Shown here: in pieces, positions 23,623 to 32,033 of the stretch
Layout of the letters: each line of letters starts with the position of its first letter
How positions within the stretch are numbered: position 1 is the stretch's first letter
Assembly (NCBI GenBank): GCA_002684655.1
Contig: NYVR01000153.1
Span: 1-39,459 of the forward strand
Source: Planctomycetota bacterium
GTDB lineage: Bacteria; Planctomycetota; UBA1135; UBA2386
DNA: 39,459 bases
Direction: 5' to 3'
The notes under the pieces: generated by a model
The model's database searches: none
Told to the model about the DNA's origin: nothing
The model's input: the letters and a program-made list of their open reading frames with translations, nothing else
Program-made: the position numbers and the translations under genes

Positions 23623-26238
23623 ATGAACCTCAACATCGTACGCGCCGTCTGTAAGCGGGACCTCGCGAGCTGGTTCGGCAACCCGACCGGCTACGTCTTT
23701 ATCATCCTGTTCGTGTTGTTCTGCTGCGGTTCGCTGATGTTCTCGGCGGCCTTCTTCACGAACAATCTCGCGAACCTCGACACCCTCAACGACCCGTGGT
23801 TTCCGCTGCTGGCGATCGTGTTTGTGTCGGCCTCGACGATGAATATCTGGGCCAGCGAACGGTCCAACGGCACGCACGAGCTGCTGTTCACGCTGCCGGG
23901 ATCCGATCTGGACCTGCAGCTGGGCAAGTTCCTCGCGGCGGTGGTGGTCTACACCGTGTCGCTCGTGTTCACGCTGGTGATGCCGATCGCGCTGATGTGC
24001 CTGGGCAACCCGGACCTCGGCCAGCTGTTCGCCAACTACTTGGGCTACTGGTTGTTCGGCGTCATGCTCGTCGCGACCTCGATGGTCGGCTCGCAGCTGA
24101 CGAACAACGGCACCGTCGCGCTGATCATCTCGATCTTGCTGTGCGCCGCGACGGTCTACTTCGGCAACGTCGCTGGTTGGCTCGGCTACCTCAGCTGGCA
24201 GTCCAACGGACCGATCGGGCAGTTCAAGCTGTTCGCCGGCGGGGAGATCCCGTTCTCGGGCGTCCTGCTGTTCGTCGGCTTCACGGTGGCGTTCTTTTAT
24301 CTCGGCCTCGCCTTGCTCGGTCGCCGTCGCTGGCGCGGCGGGCTGATGGGCGTCCACACGACGGCGCGGTTCGCCAGCCTCTCGGCGGCTGCCCTCGCCC
24401 TCACGGTCATCGGCGTTCAGTCGCTGCCGCGCGTCGACGCCACGGTCGAAGGGATCCACTCGCTAGGAGCGGAGACCAGGTCGCTGCTCGCGGACCTCGA
24501 CCGTGAGAAGCCGGTCTACATCACCGCATACATCAGCGAGCAGGTGCCAGAGACGTTCGTGCAGCAGAAGAAACTGCTGCTCAACCTGCTCGACCAGTTC
24601 GACGCCATCGGCGGCGCGGCTGTCGAGAAGCGGGTGCTGATGCCGGAGCCCTACTCCGAGGACGCGCGCCGCGCCGAAGACGAGTTCGGCATCCGCTCAC
24701 AGATGGTGACCGTTCCGCTGCCCGGCGGCGGCCTCGCGGACATCCAAATGTATCTCGGCTTCGCCGTTCAATGCGGGCCCAAGGAGGTGGTGACGCCGTT
24801 CATCGGCCCCGCCTCGCCGCTCGAATATGAGCTGATGCGCAGCATCCGCACGGTCAGCAACGCAGGCCGTCGCAAGGTCGGCATCCTCAAGACAGACGTC
24901 GAGTTGTTCGGTGGCTTTGACATGCAGACCTTCGCGCAGAAGCCGCGTTGGGCGATCGCGCAGGAGCTCGATCAGCAGTACGACATCGAGAACGTCGACC
25001 CTGCTAGCGACTTCCCTGCGGACATCGACTGCCTCCTGGTGCCGCAAGGCAGCTCGCTGGAGCAGGAGCCGATGAGCAGGCTGCAGCAGTGGATCCTCGC
25101 CGGCAACCCGACGATCCTCTTTGAAGACCCCGACCCGCTGTGCGCCCCGGGCAGCGCCGCGGCCGACCCTAAGGGCGGCCAACAGGCGCGTATGATGGGC
25201 GGCGGCGGACCGCAGAAGGGTAACTGGAACGGCCTGCTCGCCGCGATCGGCGTCAACGCCCCGACCGGCAAGATCGTCGGCGACAACAGCGGCGCGAGCT
25301 TCCCTGGCGCGCGCATGCCGCGCGGCGTGGTCTTCGTGCGCGAGAACGGGATGGCTCAACAAGCCGCCATCTCTTCCGGTCTGCAGAGCGTCGTGGCGAT
25401 GTTCGGCGGCTACGTCGAGTCATCGGGTAAAGCCGGGGTGACCGTGGAGCCGCTGATCACCTCCGTGAGGCCTGGCCTGATCGACCGCAAGGACCTGTTT
25501 ACGCAGAGCTTCTTCGGCATGCAGCGCCAGCGTGACCCGTTGCCGAGGCGGCACGACGGTCAGCTCGCGCTCGCTGCGCGCGTGACCAGTCAGCCGGACG
25601 AAGGCCAAGCAAGCGGCGTGAACCTTGTGTTCGTCGCGGACCTCGACCTGATCGGTGACCAGTTCTTCCAGATGCGCGCGTCGATGATGGACCCGAATAT
25701 CCGCTTCGACAACGTCACGTTCGCCCTCAACTGTATCGACACGCTCGTCGGCGACGAGAGCTTGATCAACCTGCGCAAGCGCCGGCCGATTCTGCGCAAG
25801 CTGACGCGCGTCGAGGATGAGCAGCGCAAGTTCGAGGTCGCGTGGCAAGCAGAGAAGCAGACCGCAGAGGCGGCGGCGCAGTCGTCCTTAGGCGCGGCGC
25901 AGCAGCGGCTCGACGACGCGGTCAAGCAGATCGAAGGCGACGCGACGCTCGACCCGCGGGCCAAGCAGGTCAAGATCGTCGAAGTTCAGCAGAACGAGAA
26001 GCGCAAGTTCGACCTCGAAAAGGCGCAGATCGAAGACCGCAAGAAGCGGCGCCTCGAAGAGGCCCAGCACGACCGGGACGCCGCCCGCAACAACATCCAC
26101 GACTCTTACCGTCAATGGATCATGCTGCTGGCCGCGCTGCCCGGCATCCTGCTCGGCCTCGCGACCTACTTTGTGCGCGCGCAAGGCGCCAAGTCCAAGA
26201 TCCCCTTCACGCGGCTCGTCGGAGGAGCTGATCGATGA
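23623..26238 (+). CDS. GldF-GldG fusion: ABC-2 permease plus periplasmic GldG-like domain
   Basis: This 871-residue protein joins two usually separate families. Residues 1-240 are an ABC-2 permease with about six spans, starting R-D-L-A-S-W-F-G-N-P-T-G-Y-V and including A-S-E-R-S-N-G-T-H-E-L-L-F-T-L-P. A further span (about 245-265) leads into an external GldG-like domain (270-720) with V-Y-I-T-A-Y-I-S-E and L-Y-E/S-P-L-E-Y-E-L-M-R-S-I. A charged coiled coil (about 727-826) and a last span (831-853) follow. In Bacteroidetes the Gld ABC proteins serve gliding and secretion; in planctomycetes the role is unknown. It overlaps the DUF4340 gene as ATGA. Confidence 0.88.
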   Translation: MNLNIVRAVCKRDLASWFGNPTGYVFIILFVLFCCGSLMFSAAFFTNNLANLDTLNDPWFPLLAIVFVSASTMNIWASERSNGTHELLFTLPGSDLDLQLGKFLAAVVVYTVSLVFTLVMPIALMCLGNPDLGQLFANYLGYWLFGVMLVATSMVGSQLTNNGTVALIISILLCAATVYFGNVAGWLGYLSWQSNGPIGQFKLFAGGEIPFSGVLLFVGFTVAFFYLGLALLGRRRWRGGLMGVHTTARFASLSAAALALTVIGVQSLPRVDATVEGIHSLGAETRSLLADLDREKPVYITAYISEQVPETFVQQKKLLLNLLDQFDAIGGAAVEKRVLMPEPYSEDARRAEDEFGIRSQMVTVPLPGGGLADIQMYLGFAVQCGPKEVVTPFIGPASPLEYELMRSIRTVSNAGRRKVGILKTDVELFGGFDMQTFAQKPRWAIAQELDQQYDIENVDPASDFPADIDCLLVPQGSSLEQEPMSRLQQWILAGNPTILFEDPDPLCAPGSAAADPKGGQQARMMGGGGPQKGNWNGLLAAIGVNAPTGKIVGDNSGASFPGARMPRGVVFVRENGMAQQAAISSGLQSVVAMFGGYVESSGKAGVTVEPLITSVRPGLIDRKDLFTQSFFGMQRQRDPLPRRHDGQLALAARVTSQPDEGQASGVNLVFVADLDLIGDQFFQMRASMMDPNIRFDNVTFALNCIDTLVGDESLINLRKRRPILRKLTRVEDEQRKFEVAWQAEKQTAEAAAQSSLGAAQQRLDDAVKQIEGDATLDPRAKQVKIVEVQQNEKRKFDLEKAQIEDRKKRRLEEAQHDRDAARNNIHDSYRQWIMLLAALPGILLGLATYFVRAQGAKSKIPFTRLVGGADR

Positions 26239-27920
26239 GTGACATCTTCAAGACCGTAGTTCTGCTCGGCGTGGCCGTCGCGCTTACGGCGCTGGCCGTT
26301 TCGATGAAGCCTGGCGAAGTGGCGAACGCGCTCTATGACGACGAGGGAGAGTTGTTCTTCCCCGAGTTCACGGACAGCTCGTCGATCAACGAGCTAGAGG
26401 TCCGCGCGTTCCGCGAGGCGACCAGCGACGTCTACGTGTTCGCTGTGCGTCGTGACGACAAGGGCGTCTGGCGCATCCCGTCTCACGAGAATTATGCGGC
26501 GGACGCGAATGACCAAATGGGCAAGGCCGCGGCCATGCTCATCGGGTTGAAGAAGGGCGGCATCGTCGGCGACGAGAAAGGCGACCACGCCAAATACAGC
26601 CTCGTTGACCCGCTGGCCGAAGGCGTCGAGACCGAAGGGCGCGGCAAGCGCATCACGCTCAAGGACAAGGCCGGCAACGTGCTGGCTGACCTGATCGTCG
26701 GAGACGAGGTCGAGGGCAAGGCGGGCACCTTCTTTTGCCGGCTACCCGAAGGAAACGACGTCTCCGGAAAGCGGGTCTACAAAGCCAAGCTGGAAGGGGC
26801 GCTCTCGACCCAGTTCACGGACTGGATTGAGACCGACTTGCTGCAGGCCAAAACCTGGAACATCGACAAGATCGTCTTCGACAACTACTCGGTCGATGAG
26901 CAGCGCGGGGCGATCGTGCCTGGGGATAAGCTGGTGCTCGCCAAGGGTGAAGACAACCAGTTCGCGCTCGAGGGCCTCGACGCGGCCTCGGAGCAGACGG
27001 ACACAGAGAAGGTCACCGACATCAGCAACACGCTGGGTCAGATCAAGATCGTCGGCGTGCGCCCTAAGCCTGAGGGGCTCACCGCGCGCCTCGAGCGCGC
27101 CAACGGCATCGAGGCTCGGGTGCTCCAGCAGCAGCTCCAGCAGAAAGGCTACTTCCTGGCTCGCGGGAAGATGGTCAGCAACGAAGGGGACCTGATCTTC
27201 GAGATGAAGAGCGGCGTGCGTTACACGCTGCGCTTCGGCGAGCTGGTTTACGGCGAAGGCGACGAGCTCACGGCAGGTATCGGCAACGCCGACGCCGAGC
27301 AGGCTGGAGATAAGGGAGACGAGGCCGTCGCAGCCAACCGCTACCTGATGGTCACAGCGGAGTTCGTCCCCGAGCTGCTTGAGAAGCCCGCGCAGCCTCG
27401 CATGGACACGGCCGAGCTCGATAAGCGCCGCGTAGCCCGGACATCGATCGAAGCGATCGTCAAGGCTGTCGAGGCGTTCAAGCTCATGAACGAAGGCGCG
27501 CTCCCCGGCAGTCTCGACGCGCTGCTCGCGCCGCCTGCCGAGGGTGAAGAGCCTTACATCGGCAGCATTGCGCCGGACCCCTGGGGTAACGCCTACGTCT
27601 ACACGGTCAAAGAATCGTCGTTCAGCGTCGTCAGCAACGGCCGCGATGGCGCGATCGGCGGCACGGCGGAGGACGCGGACGTCCGCAGCGACGCCATCGA
27701 CGCGGAGGACCAGCTCGACGAGGGCGCGCAGGCGTGGGCTGGCTACGACGCGCAGGTCGCCGCTGGCCAAGAAGAGGCGGACAAGCTGACCAAGCGATTC
27801 GGTCGGTGGTACTACGTCATCGACAAGGCGCTGTTCGAAAAGCTGAAGCCGCAGCGCGCCGATCTCGTGAAGGCGAAAGAAGCCGACGCAGCGGCTGCTG
27901 GCCCCGACGGCGGCAAGTAG
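26235..27920 (+). CDS. DUF4340 protein with an inserted GspG-like pseudopilin domain
   Basis: This 561-residue protein has an N-terminal membrane anchor (residues 5-23) and an external body. Residues 30-390 fit DUF4340, the usual partner of GldG-type permeases. About residues 400-490 match the globular part of the type II secretion pseudopilin GspG: D448-P-W-G-N-A-Y-V-Y, V-S-N-G-R-D-G-A-I-G-G and T-A-E-D-A-D-V. After it the DUF4340 ending returns (R-F-G-R-W-Y-Y-V-I, about 520-545). The G-G-x-x-E-D-A-D part is where GspG binds calcium. It starts inside the end of the previous gene, with GGAGGAG just upstream, so it is coupled to it. Confidence 0.85.
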   Translation: MSDIFKTVVLLGVAVALTALAVSMKPGEVANALYDDEGELFFPEFTDSSSINELEVRAFREATSDVYVFAVRRDDKGVWRIPSHENYAADANDQMGKAAAMLIGLKKGGIVGDEKGDHAKYSLVDPLAEGVETEGRGKRITLKDKAGNVLADLIVGDEVEGKAGTFFCRLPEGNDVSGKRVYKAKLEGALSTQFTDWIETDLLQAKTWNIDKIVFDNYSVDEQRGAIVPGDKLVLAKGEDNQFALEGLDAASEQTDTEKVTDISNTLGQIKIVGVRPKPEGLTARLERANGIEARVLQQQLQQKGYFLARGKMVSNEGDLIFEMKSGVRYTLRFGELVYGEGDELTAGIGNADAEQAGDKGDEAVAANRYLMVTAEFVPELLEKPAQPRMDTAELDKRRVARTSIEAIVKAVEAFKLMNEGALPGSLDALLAPPAEGEEPYIGSIAPDPWGNAYVYTVKESSFSVVSNGRDGAIGGTAEDADVRSDAIDAEDQLDEGAQAWAGYDAQVAAGQEEADKLTKRFGRWYYVIDKALFEKLKPQRADLVKAKEADAAAAGPDGGK

Positions 27921-27951
27921 CCGGCTGTTACGGCTGGCGGTCTTCTGCGGG

Positions 27952-27975
27952 CGGAACCGTCTTAATTCGGTTCCG
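27952..27975 (+). terminator. Hairpin terminator candidate after the ABC operon
   Basis: CGGAACCG at 27952-27959 pairs perfectly with CGGTTCCG at 27968-27975 around an 8-nt loop (TCTTAATT), about 30 bp after the DUF4340 stop. It is followed by TCACGTCTTTG, only weakly T-rich. It separates the operon from the selenoprotein gene. Confidence 0.55.
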
Positions 27976-27990
27976 TCACGTCTTTGCGGA

Positions 27991-27996
27991 TATGAT
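27991..27996 (+). promoter_or_regulatory. -10-like box upstream of the selenoprotein gene
   Basis: TATGAT matches the sigma-70 -10 consensus at five of six positions, 70 bp before the ATG at 28066. No good -35 lies at 16-18 bp, so strength or identity is uncertain. Confidence 0.3.
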
Positions 27997-28065
27997 CGGC
28001 AGCCGACTGAGGCGCGGTTCGTTCTGTCCGCGTCGTCCCTACTCCCTCTCTCAAGGAATCACGTC

Positions 28066-29169
28066 ATGCTGAGATCTGTTCTCGCTGCCGCGCTCCTGTT
28101 GTCCGGTTCCGCCTTCGCGGCTGCAGATTGCGGCGCGTGTGTGGTCTCGCAGCAGGATCCCCAGGCGGCATACACCAAGCTGGCCAAGGACTTTGCCGAT
28201 GCGATGGCAAAGCACCAGGACGAGCTAAAGGCCAAGGTCGCAGCGGCCCGTAAGGCCGGCGAGCGCGTCCCGCGCGCGGCCTACCGCGCGCCGACGAAGG
28301 AGTTCGTCGAGACAGCGCAAGAGCTGGCGCAAGAGTTCGCCGGCAAGGACGCGGCCGTGCCTTTCCTCGGCTTCATCTTGAAGAACGCGAGCGCCGAGCG
28401 CAACGCGGTCAAGTGGGCCGTAAAGACGCTCGCCGCCGAGCATGTCGAGAGCAAGGCCATCGGCGACGTGGTCGACTACCTGCCGCGCGTCGCGCGGATG
28501 GCAGGCCGGCCGGCGATGACGTTGATGAACGACATCGCCGACAACCACGAAGACAACGACGTCCGGGTGAAGGCGCTGCTCGCGCGCTCGCGCCAGCTGG
28601 CGGCTAAAGACGACAGCGAAGGTGCCGTGGCGGATCTGGAGAAGGTCCAGGCGCTGACCAAGGACGCCGACCTGCTGGACGAGGCAAAGGAAGCCCTCGT
28701 CGAGATCAAGAAGCTCGCGATCGGCTCGGTCGCGCCTGAGATCGACGGCGTCGACGTCGAAGGTGTCGGCTTCAAGCTCAGCGACTACCGCGGCAAGGTC
28801 GTCCTGCTCGACTTCTGGGGCTTTTGGTGACCACCTTGCCGGAGAATGATTCCGCACGAGCGGTCGCTCGTGGAAAAGTGGAAGGATCGTCCCTTTGCGT
28901 TGATCGGCGTCAACAGCGACAAGACCAACACCGAGAAGGGCATGGCGCTCTACAAAGAGAAGCAGAAGGAGATGGGCGTCACGTGGCGGAGCTTCCGCAA
29001 CGAGGCGAACGAGCCGAGGATCAGCGACGATTGGCGCGTCCGCGGTTGGCCGACGCTCTACTACATCGATCACGAAGGCGTCATCAAGCACAAGAACATC
29101 CGCGGTGAGTCGCAGATGGAGGAGGTGCTCGAAGAGATGATCGCCGCGGCCGAGGCCGCGCAGAAGTAA
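28066..29169 (+). CDS. Secreted TlpA/thioredoxin-like selenoprotein (Sec at TGA 28828-28830)
   Basis: One continuous frame of 367 codons contains a single TGA at codon 255. The upstream part ends V-V-L-L-D-F-W-G-F-W and the downstream part begins P-P-C258-R-R-M-I-P-H, so TGA replaces the first cysteine of a TlpA-type W-C-x-x-C motif. The thioredoxin fold continues normally, with the cis-proline at R-G-W-P329-T-L-Y-Y-I-D. A signal peptide (1-18 or 1-20) and a mature-end C22-G-A-C25 precede a helical region (about 33-225). AAGGA lies 8 bp before the ATG. A hairpin at 28855-28872 fits a bacterial SECIS. It is probably an extracytoplasmic thiol or selenol redox protein. A nonsense mutation or sequencing error is the alternative. 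Confidence 0.82.
28855..28872 (+). promoter_or_regulatory. Bacterial SECIS-like hairpin
   Basis: CACGAGC at 28855-28861 pairs perfectly with GCTCGTG at 28866-28872 around the tetraloop GGTC. The loop has G in its first two positions and the GU dinucleotide seen in E. coli fdhF. The loop G is 32-33 nt after the TGA, inside the roughly 16-37 nt range reported for bacterial SECIS elements. A lower stem is possible through T28850-A28875, T28851-A28874 and C28853-G28873. It lies inside the coding sequence (H-E-R-S-L-V). Confidence 0.7.
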
Positions 29170-29198
29170 GGGCGCGTCCGCAGCCCTTTCACCGATGA

Positions 29199-29242
29199 GG
29201 CCGCCCGCTGCTCCGCAGCTGGGCGGCCGCTTCGGTTTTGGT
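29199..29242. terminator. Terminator between the selenoprotein and sulfatase genes
   Basis: GGCCGCCCGCTG at 29199-29210 pairs with CAGC at 29216-29219 and GGGCGGCC at 29221-29228, with T29220 bulged, around a 5-nt loop. CTTCGGTTTTGG follows on the plus strand. It separates convergent genes and may serve both. Confidence 0.7.
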
Positions 29243-30594
29243 TAGCGCTTTTGAACCCGCGGGTCGAATCGCAGCGCCGTGACGGTGCGCGTCGGCCTCG
29301 CGTTGGCGGTGATCTCGGCGTCGAGGTCGGCCGCCAGCTGCTGCAGCGCTTGGACCACGTCGGGGTGCTGCTTGGCGACGTTCCAGTTCTCGCGCGGGTC
29401 GTGCTCGAGGTGATACAGCTCGGACTTGTCGAGCAGCAGCTTCCACGGGCCGCGCCGCACGCCCGCGAGCCCCCCTTGGTTCTTGTAGTAGAGGAAGTGG
29501 CGCGTTGGGGACTTGGCGGCCGGCTCGCCGCGCCACAGCGGCGCCACGTCGTGTCCGTCGAGGACGCGGTCCTGGGGCAGCGCCGCGCCGCAGATGCCGG
29601 CGAGCGTCGGCAGCAGGTCCATCGCCGTCGACACTTCGCGTTGGACCGATCCTGCTGGGACATGGCCAGGCCACTTGACGAGGAAGGGCACGCGCTGGCC
29701 GCCCTCCCAGTTGGTCCCCTTGCCGCCTCGCAGCAGGCCCGCGCTGCCGCCGTCTCGCTTGAAGGGGAGCCAGGGGCCGTTGTCGCTGGTGAAGATCACC
29801 ACGGTGTTGTCCGTCAGCTTCAGCCTGTCTAAGGCGGCGACGAGCTGTCCGACGCTCCAGTCGATCTCCTCGATGACGTCGCCGTATAGGCCGCGCGGGC
29901 TGGTCCCTGCGAACGGTTCGGACGCATACAGCGGGATGTGAGGCATGGAGTGCGGGATGTAGGCGAAGAACGGTTGGTCCCGGTGCTCTTCGATGAAGGC
30001 GATCGCGGCCTCCGTCGCGCGCCGGGTCAGCAGGCGCTGGTCCGGCTCCCACTCGACGACCTCGTCGTCGACCATGAAGGGAAGCCTATACGCATACTTG
30101 TTGTCCGGCTTGCGGTGGATCTGCGCCATGTCGTTCGAGTAGGGCACGCCGACGTATCGGTCGAAGCCCTGGTCGCGGGGCAGCAAGCCCGGCCGATGCC
30201 CGAGGTGCCACTTGCCGAAGCAACCGGTCGCGTATCCCCGGGGCCGCAGCATGTCGGCGATGGTGACCTCGTCGGTGTGCAGCCCGTAGTCATACTGCGG
30301 GAAGATCACGTGCTTGTGCATCGAGACCCGCTTGGGATAGCACCCGGTCAACAGCGCTGCGCGCGACGGCGAGCAGAGCGGCGCTGCGACGTAGAACTGC
30401 GTCATCTTGCAGCCTTCGGCTGCGAGCCGGTCCAGGTTGGGCGTGTGGATGGTCGGGTGCCCATAGCACGACAGGTCGCCATAGCCTTGGTCGTCGGTGA
30501 ACACGACGACGACGTTCGGGCGGTCCGCGCGGCTTTGTTGCTGCGCGGAGGCGAGCGAAGCGAGGAGGACGGCGATAGGCAGCGCGAGGAGCAT
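29242..30594 (-). CDS. Secreted sulfatase (arylsulfatase family)
   Basis: This 450-residue secreted enzyme has a signal peptide (1-18, ending A-S-A). F-T-D35-D36-Q-G-Y-G-D provides calcium ligands. P-L-C74-S-P-S-R78 is the formylglycine signature, the cysteine being converted by a maturase. G-K-W-H-L-G-H and later F-T-S-D-N-G-P-W complete the metal and substrate site. It hydrolyses sulfate esters, usually on polysaccharides, and planctomycetes carry many such enzymes. The substrate is not evident; the L-Y-H-L-E-H-D-P tail is typical of the family. ATG 30594 is used; the frame upstream has only a TTG. Confidence 0.94.
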   Translation of the reverse strand: MLLALPIAVLLASLASAQQQSRADRPNVVVVFTDDQGYGDLSCYGHPTIHTPNLDRLAAEGCKMTQFYVAAPLCSPSRAALLTGCYPKRVSMHKHVIFPQYDYGLHTDEVTIADMLRPRGYATGCFGKWHLGHRPGLLPRDQGFDRYVGVPYSNDMAQIHRKPDNKYAYRLPFMVDDEVVEWEPDQRLLTRRATEAAIAFIEEHRDQPFFAYIPHSMPHIPLYASEPFAGTSPRGLYGDVIEEIDWSVGQLVAALDRLKLTDNTVVIFTSDNGPWLPFKRDGGSAGLLRGGKGTNWEGGQRVPFLVKWPGHVPAGSVQREVSTAMDLLPTLAGICGAALPQDRVLDGHDVAPLWRGEPAAKSPTRHFLYYKNQGGLAGVRRGPWKLLLDKSELYHLEHDPRENWNVAKQHPDVVQALQQLAADLDAEITANARPTRTVTALRFDPRVQKR

Positions 30595-30659
30595 GTCGTC
30601 AGCATCCGCAGCAGCGACGTTCAAGTCGAGCGCCGCCGCGAACAGGGTAAGATTGAGAC

Positions 30660-31703
30660 ATGCGCGCGGTGACGTTCGGCGGGATTTCGAGGGTGAGCGT
30701 GGAGCAGGTGGCAGCGCCTCGGGTCGTCGAGCCGTCTGACGTGGTCGTCGCCGTGCGGGTCGCTGCGATCTGTGGTTCGGACCTGCACCCGTATTCGGGG
30801 CGAGAGACGGGGCTCGACCTCGGCACCGTGATGGGGCATGAGTTCCTCGGGGAGGTCGTCGAGGTCGGGTCCGCGGTCGAGCGCTTCTCGCGCGGCGACC
30901 GCGTGGTCGCGCCGTTCACGACCAGCTGCGGCGGTTGCTGGTATTGCGAGCGAGGGCTGACGGCGCGCTGTGAGCGCGGGCAGTTGTTCGGTTGGGTGCA
31001 GGACGGTCACGGTCTGCACGGCGGCCAAGCCGAGTATGTAAGGGTGCCGCTGGCGGACGCGACGCTGGTGCAGGCGCCGCCGGGCGCGAGCGACGAAGCG
31101 GCGCTGCTCGCTGGCGACGTGCTCTCGACGGGTTTCTACTGCGCTCAGCTCGGGGGCATCGAGGCGGATCACGTCGTGGCGGTCATCGGGGCGGGCCCGG
31201 TAGGCGTCTGCGCGACGATCGCGGCGCGTCGACAGGCCGAGCGGGTGTTCGTCTTCGACCTGATCTCGGCGCGCAGGGAGCTCGCGGCACGCCACGGCGC
31301 CACGGCGCTCGACCCGGCGGACGCGACGGCGATGGAGCAGATCCGAGCCGCGACCGGCGGACGAGGCGTAGATGTCGTGCTGGAGTGTGTCGGCAGCGAA
31401 CGCGCCACGGCCTTGTCCTATTCCTTGGTGCGCCCAGGCGGGACCATCGCAGCTGCCGGGGTGCACTGCGAGCCTCACTTCGCGTTCTCGCCCGGAGACG
31501 CCTACGACAAGAACCTCACCTACCGCGCGGGGCGTTGCCCGGCGCGCGCCATGATGGAGGGGACGATGCCGCTTGTGGCGTCGGGCGAGCACCAGCTCGG
31601 CGCGCTGTTCAGCCACCGCTTACCGTTCGAAGAGGCCGCTCGCGGCTACGAGATGTTCGCCCGGCGCGAGGACGGTTGCACGAAGGTGCTGCTCGTGCCG
31701 TGA
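30660..31703 (+). CDS. Zinc-dependent alcohol dehydrogenase (medium-chain)
   Basis: This 347-residue medium-chain dehydrogenase/reductase has catalytic zinc ligands C38 and H60-E61 (G-H-E), and the structural zinc site C90-x2-C93-x2-C96-x7-C104. The cofactor site is I-G-A-G-P-V-G-V near residues 181-188, followed by a D (V-F-D-L) that favours NAD over NADP. The L-A-G-D-V-L-S-T-G segment supplies the remaining catalytic position as in formaldehyde- and threonine-type enzymes. The substrate cannot be fixed from sequence alone. It starts 65 bp upstream of, and divergent from, the sulfatase. Confidence 0.92.
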   Translation: MRAVTFGGISRVSVEQVAAPRVVEPSDVVVAVRVAAICGSDLHPYSGRETGLDLGTVMGHEFLGEVVEVGSAVERFSRGDRVVAPFTTSCGGCWYCERGLTARCERGQLFGWVQDGHGLHGGQAEYVRVPLADATLVQAPPGASDEAALLAGDVLSTGFYCAQLGGIEADHVVAVIGAGPVGVCATIAARRQAERVFVFDLISARRELAARHGATALDPADATAMEQIRAATGGRGVDVVLECVGSERATALSYSLVRPGGTIAAAGVHCEPHFAFSPGDAYDKNLTYRAGRCPARAMMEGTMPLVASGEHQLGALFSHRLPFEEAARGYEMFARREDGCTKVLLVP

Positions 31704-31859
31704 GCGGGGTGGCGATCGCCTTTTGCTCCAGCGTTCTCCGCGAGGCGCGCTCGCGATGTGCGGCGACGAGCAGGAGCTACGCCGGTGCCGGGACTGCCAG
31801 CGTTCGCGGCTCTGCCTATCGGACGACCCCTAAACGTTTGCCTGCAAGCTTTTTAGAGG

Positions 31860-31935
31860 TGGTGGGCAGGGGCGGATTTGAACCGCCGACCCTGGCATTT
31901 TCAATGCCATGCTCTACCAACTGAGCTACCTACCC
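31860..31935 (-). tRNA. tRNA-Phe (GAA)
   Basis: On the minus strand the sequence folds as a cloverleaf. The acceptor stem GGGTAGG pairs with CCTGCCC (one G-T pair), the D arm holds AGTTGGTA, and the anticodon stem TGGCA/TGCCA encloses the loop TTGAAAA with anticodon GAA. The T arm is GGCGG-TTCAAAT-CCGCC. A CCA end is encoded. This is tRNA-Phe and is complete. Confidence 0.97.
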
Positions 31936-32033
31936 GGGCCACGCGTCGGCGTCGAGAAACGCACGACGGGCCGGGACGGTAGCCAAGGAAAGCGCGCCGC
32001 GCAAGTCCGAGTTGCCGACTCGGGCGGACGGCC

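Noticed and set aside
22504-24459. A 651-codon open frame on the minus strand opposite the ABC ATPase and permease genes
   Set aside because: It covers genes with clear motifs on the other strand, and its translation is Arg/Glu/Gln-rich without domains.
26742-27770. A minus-strand open frame opposite the DUF4340 gene
   Set aside because: Shadow of a gene with good motifs; no recognisable product.
28066-28830. A pseudogene broken by a nonsense mutation
   Set aside because: Not excluded, but the TGA is exactly at the catalytic cysteine, the rest of the frame is intact, and a SECIS-like hairpin follows. Random decay would not choose this codon.
28846-29169. A separate small gene starting at ATG 28846 after a normal stop at 28830
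   Set aside because: The ATG lies inside the thioredoxin fold just after the C-x-x-C, GGAG is only 2-3 nt away, and the product would be half a domain. Sec readthrough explains the same frame better.
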